From positions 15,167,001 through 15,231,000 of the forward strand of contig NW_026623100.1 of NCBI RefSeq assembly GCF_023065955.2: a DNA stretch of 64,000 bases, in the 5' to 3' direction. Position 1 is the first letter of the stretch. Each line of letters opens with the position of its first letter. Origin of the DNA: Ursus arctos (Eukaryota; Chordata; Mammalia; Carnivora; Ursidae). The notes beneath the pieces were generated by a model, which had not been told where the DNA came from, searched no databases, and saw only the letters and a list, made by a program, of their open reading frames with translations. The position numbers were made by a program, and so were the translations under genes. Of this stretch, positions 62,246 through 64,000 are shown piece by piece.

Positions 62246-64000
62246 GCTGCGTTGGTTCCCTAAGCACTCTGGGGCTGAACTAACCAGTCCATGGCTTGCT
62301 CTTGGATATTTAACAGACCGTATTCACAGCTGTGGACTCCCAGGTCACGGATTTCCTGTGGGTGAGGGACTGGTCTGGGGGAGACAAAGGTCTTCAGTTT
62401 AACCACAGAAAATGACTGGCTCAAGGGGCATTGTTGTCCGAGAGAATAGGAGAGGTTGCCCCCTCTCCCTGACTCCACCCTAGCCCTGGGTGCCAGTCTG
62501 TGGCTGGCCACACAACTCCTGGAAACCCTGGTCAGGAATGGGCTTCCTCTCCCTCCCACCAGGACTCTGAGCACTCCTAGGGCAGCGGCACTCACAAAGA
62601 GTGCAGTGGCCGGCTGGCCGGCCACCCCTCAGCCCCTCAAGGCCTGCCAGCCTTTCCTTGAAAGTCACTGTCCTTTTCTTCCTATTCTGACATCCACAGT
62701 CCTAATCTATCCCCCTGTCCTCACACGTGGATGGCCCAGAAGGTTTTCTGGCTCACTGCCTTGTCTCCCTCCCCTTTCAGTTCCTACCTTCTCCTTCCAA
62801 TGTCAGAATCATCTTCAGGCATTTCTGTTTTCCAAGTCTCCGAGCAGAGAGGTGACTCTTAGTGTCAAAAGTCAAGTCTGGACACTCAAACCTGGTGTCC
62901 TGGGTCCTCTAAAAATTGAACCTTAACTCCCCCCATGTGCACTTTTTGTTTTTACCCTTCCCTGTCACCAACCTCCTTGCGACAGTCTGCCTTACAGCCC
63001 CTCAAGTGCTGTCCCAGCTCTGCCCTTCACCTGTCCTGGATGCCTTCCCGGTGCCTCCCACCTACCCAGTCCTTCCAAATGCTTCTGCATGCAAGCCTGT
63101 CCAGACAGCCCTGCATCACTCGTCTTGAGCCCTGGATCACATATGTTACTACCTATGACAGTCATTTAATACCTAGACAGTTGACCTTGAGAGCTTTTAA
63201 GTTCCCTTCAGTCCTGCAGTTCTATTCTGACCAGGTGTTTTTGCTGTCATGTTTTACAAGTTTACATCTCCATTCACAGAGTAAGAGTCTGAAGGACCAG
63301 ACCTTGCCTTTGTCAGGGGGCACGTTCTGTGCTATAGCAACGCCCGGTACACGGTGGCAGACTCAGCGTGGCTTTGCTGATGCAAGGTTTCCAGACCCCA
63401 GCCCCAGCTATTCCTGTCTTCAGTAGTTCCCTGCTCAGCCGTTATATGCTGCGGACTACCCCACACATGCTTCTGAAGGGGAGCTGAGAAATACACGCTG
63501 ATGGAGAGATCGGAGATTTCATACCCGCGTCCTCCAAAGGGAATCTGCATTGGCCGAGTTACCTGGGAAGCGCATGAGGGAACCACCACTGAGCTTTAAC
63601 GGTGGGATGCCAGGTATCAGCAAGGGAGGAATGGTTGGCATGGGAACCTTTCTTGGAGCCATTCAGTCATATCCTGCTTTCCCTGACTGCTTTGCCTGGG
63701 TGTGCTGCCGGTTCTAGACAGGGCACGGGGGCGGCGGGGTGGTGGGGAACGGGGTAGAAAGAGGAGAACGGAGCTATCCATTTACAAGGAAACACCTCTC
63801 ACTCCTTTACTCCATGGAAGCCTTACTTGCCTAGATGTCACCACGAGAAGAAACATTATGGCTGGGTTGTCTGGGAGGAGGGGAGCAAGTGGCATCCCCC
63901 CCTCCTCTGTCCCCGATCAGCAAGGCTGCCCAGAGCTCCTGCCGGCACCTTGCCCTTTGGAAGAGCTGTGGGAAGGAGCTGACTCAGCCCTCTTGGACCC
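62246..64000. other. mostly unique stretch to window end
   Basis: Overlapping frames (156 codons at 62456-62926, 163 codons at 62935-63426) without a recognisable domain. 62.6-63.1 kb is pyrimidine-rich and may hide more L2. G-runs at 63725-63755. No exon, RNA or intact element was recognised. Confidence 0.4.

Noticed and set aside
1..64000. An undescribed multi-gene biological system
   Set aside because: I looked for clustered coding regions, operon-like spacing, repeat-spacer arrays and conserved domains on both strands. I found only transposon relics, simple repeats and unsupported frames.

Overview
This window looks like nuclear DNA of a carnivoran mammal. The main evidence is eight tRNA-Lys-type Can-SINEs (near 4.4, 15.0, 18.3, 20.3, 25.5, 35.5, 44.7 and 48.3 kb) with the caniform head 'ggggcgcctgggtggc' and a CT-rich, A-tailed 3' end. 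The youngest copy (20.2 kb) resembles subfamilies I associate with bears and pinnipeds, so an arctoid such as a bear is my best guess; the species is not proven. A 5'-truncated L1 at 56.6-57.4 kb has a 3' end of the carnivoran L1 type. There is no operon, phage, CRISPR array or other prokaryotic system here.

I could not support any intact protein-coding gene. The longest open frames (254, 230, 214 and 191 codons) are antisense to repeats, GC-driven, or run through a poly(A/T) tract. The window reads as intergenic or deep intronic sequence built from layered transposon remains: old L1 pieces on both strands (1.4-2.1, 13.2-15.3, 16.3-18.7, 19.3-19.6, 32.9-37.0, 43.6-44.4, 45.6-46.1, 50.5-53.6 kb), L2 pieces (24.4-25.7, 40.8-42.2, 61.9-62.2 kb), many MIRs, MLT1-type LTRs (8.1, 15.9, 19.8, 32.3, 59.2 kb), a probable solo LTR at 9.8-10.3 kb, and copies of a long unnamed dispersed repeat (best at 48.7-49.7 kb).

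Layout. 0-13 kb is mostly GC-rich unique sequence with MIRs, three LTR or LINE pieces, two GT microsatellites and several G-runs. 13-20 kb is dense in LINE, LTR and SINE. 20-32 kb is mostly single-copy with short MIR and L2 relics and one candidate spliced exon (about 22.95-23.22 kb). 32-37 kb holds two antisense L1s arranged head to tail. 37-50 kb mixes unique DNA, an L2 ORF2 relic split by an L1, and the long dispersed repeat. 50-54 kb is a nested L1 block. 54-64 kb holds the youngest L1, an apparent poly(A)-only insertion, a GAAA tract, a strong G-quadruplex candidate and a compact CpG island at 60.74-61.19 kb, the most promoter-like element in the window.

Repeat family names were assigned by eye. 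They are reliable at the level of class (Can-SINE, L1, L2, MIR, MaLR LTR) and uncertain at subfamily level. Boundaries of old elements are good to a few tens of bases; boundaries set by target-site duplications are exact.
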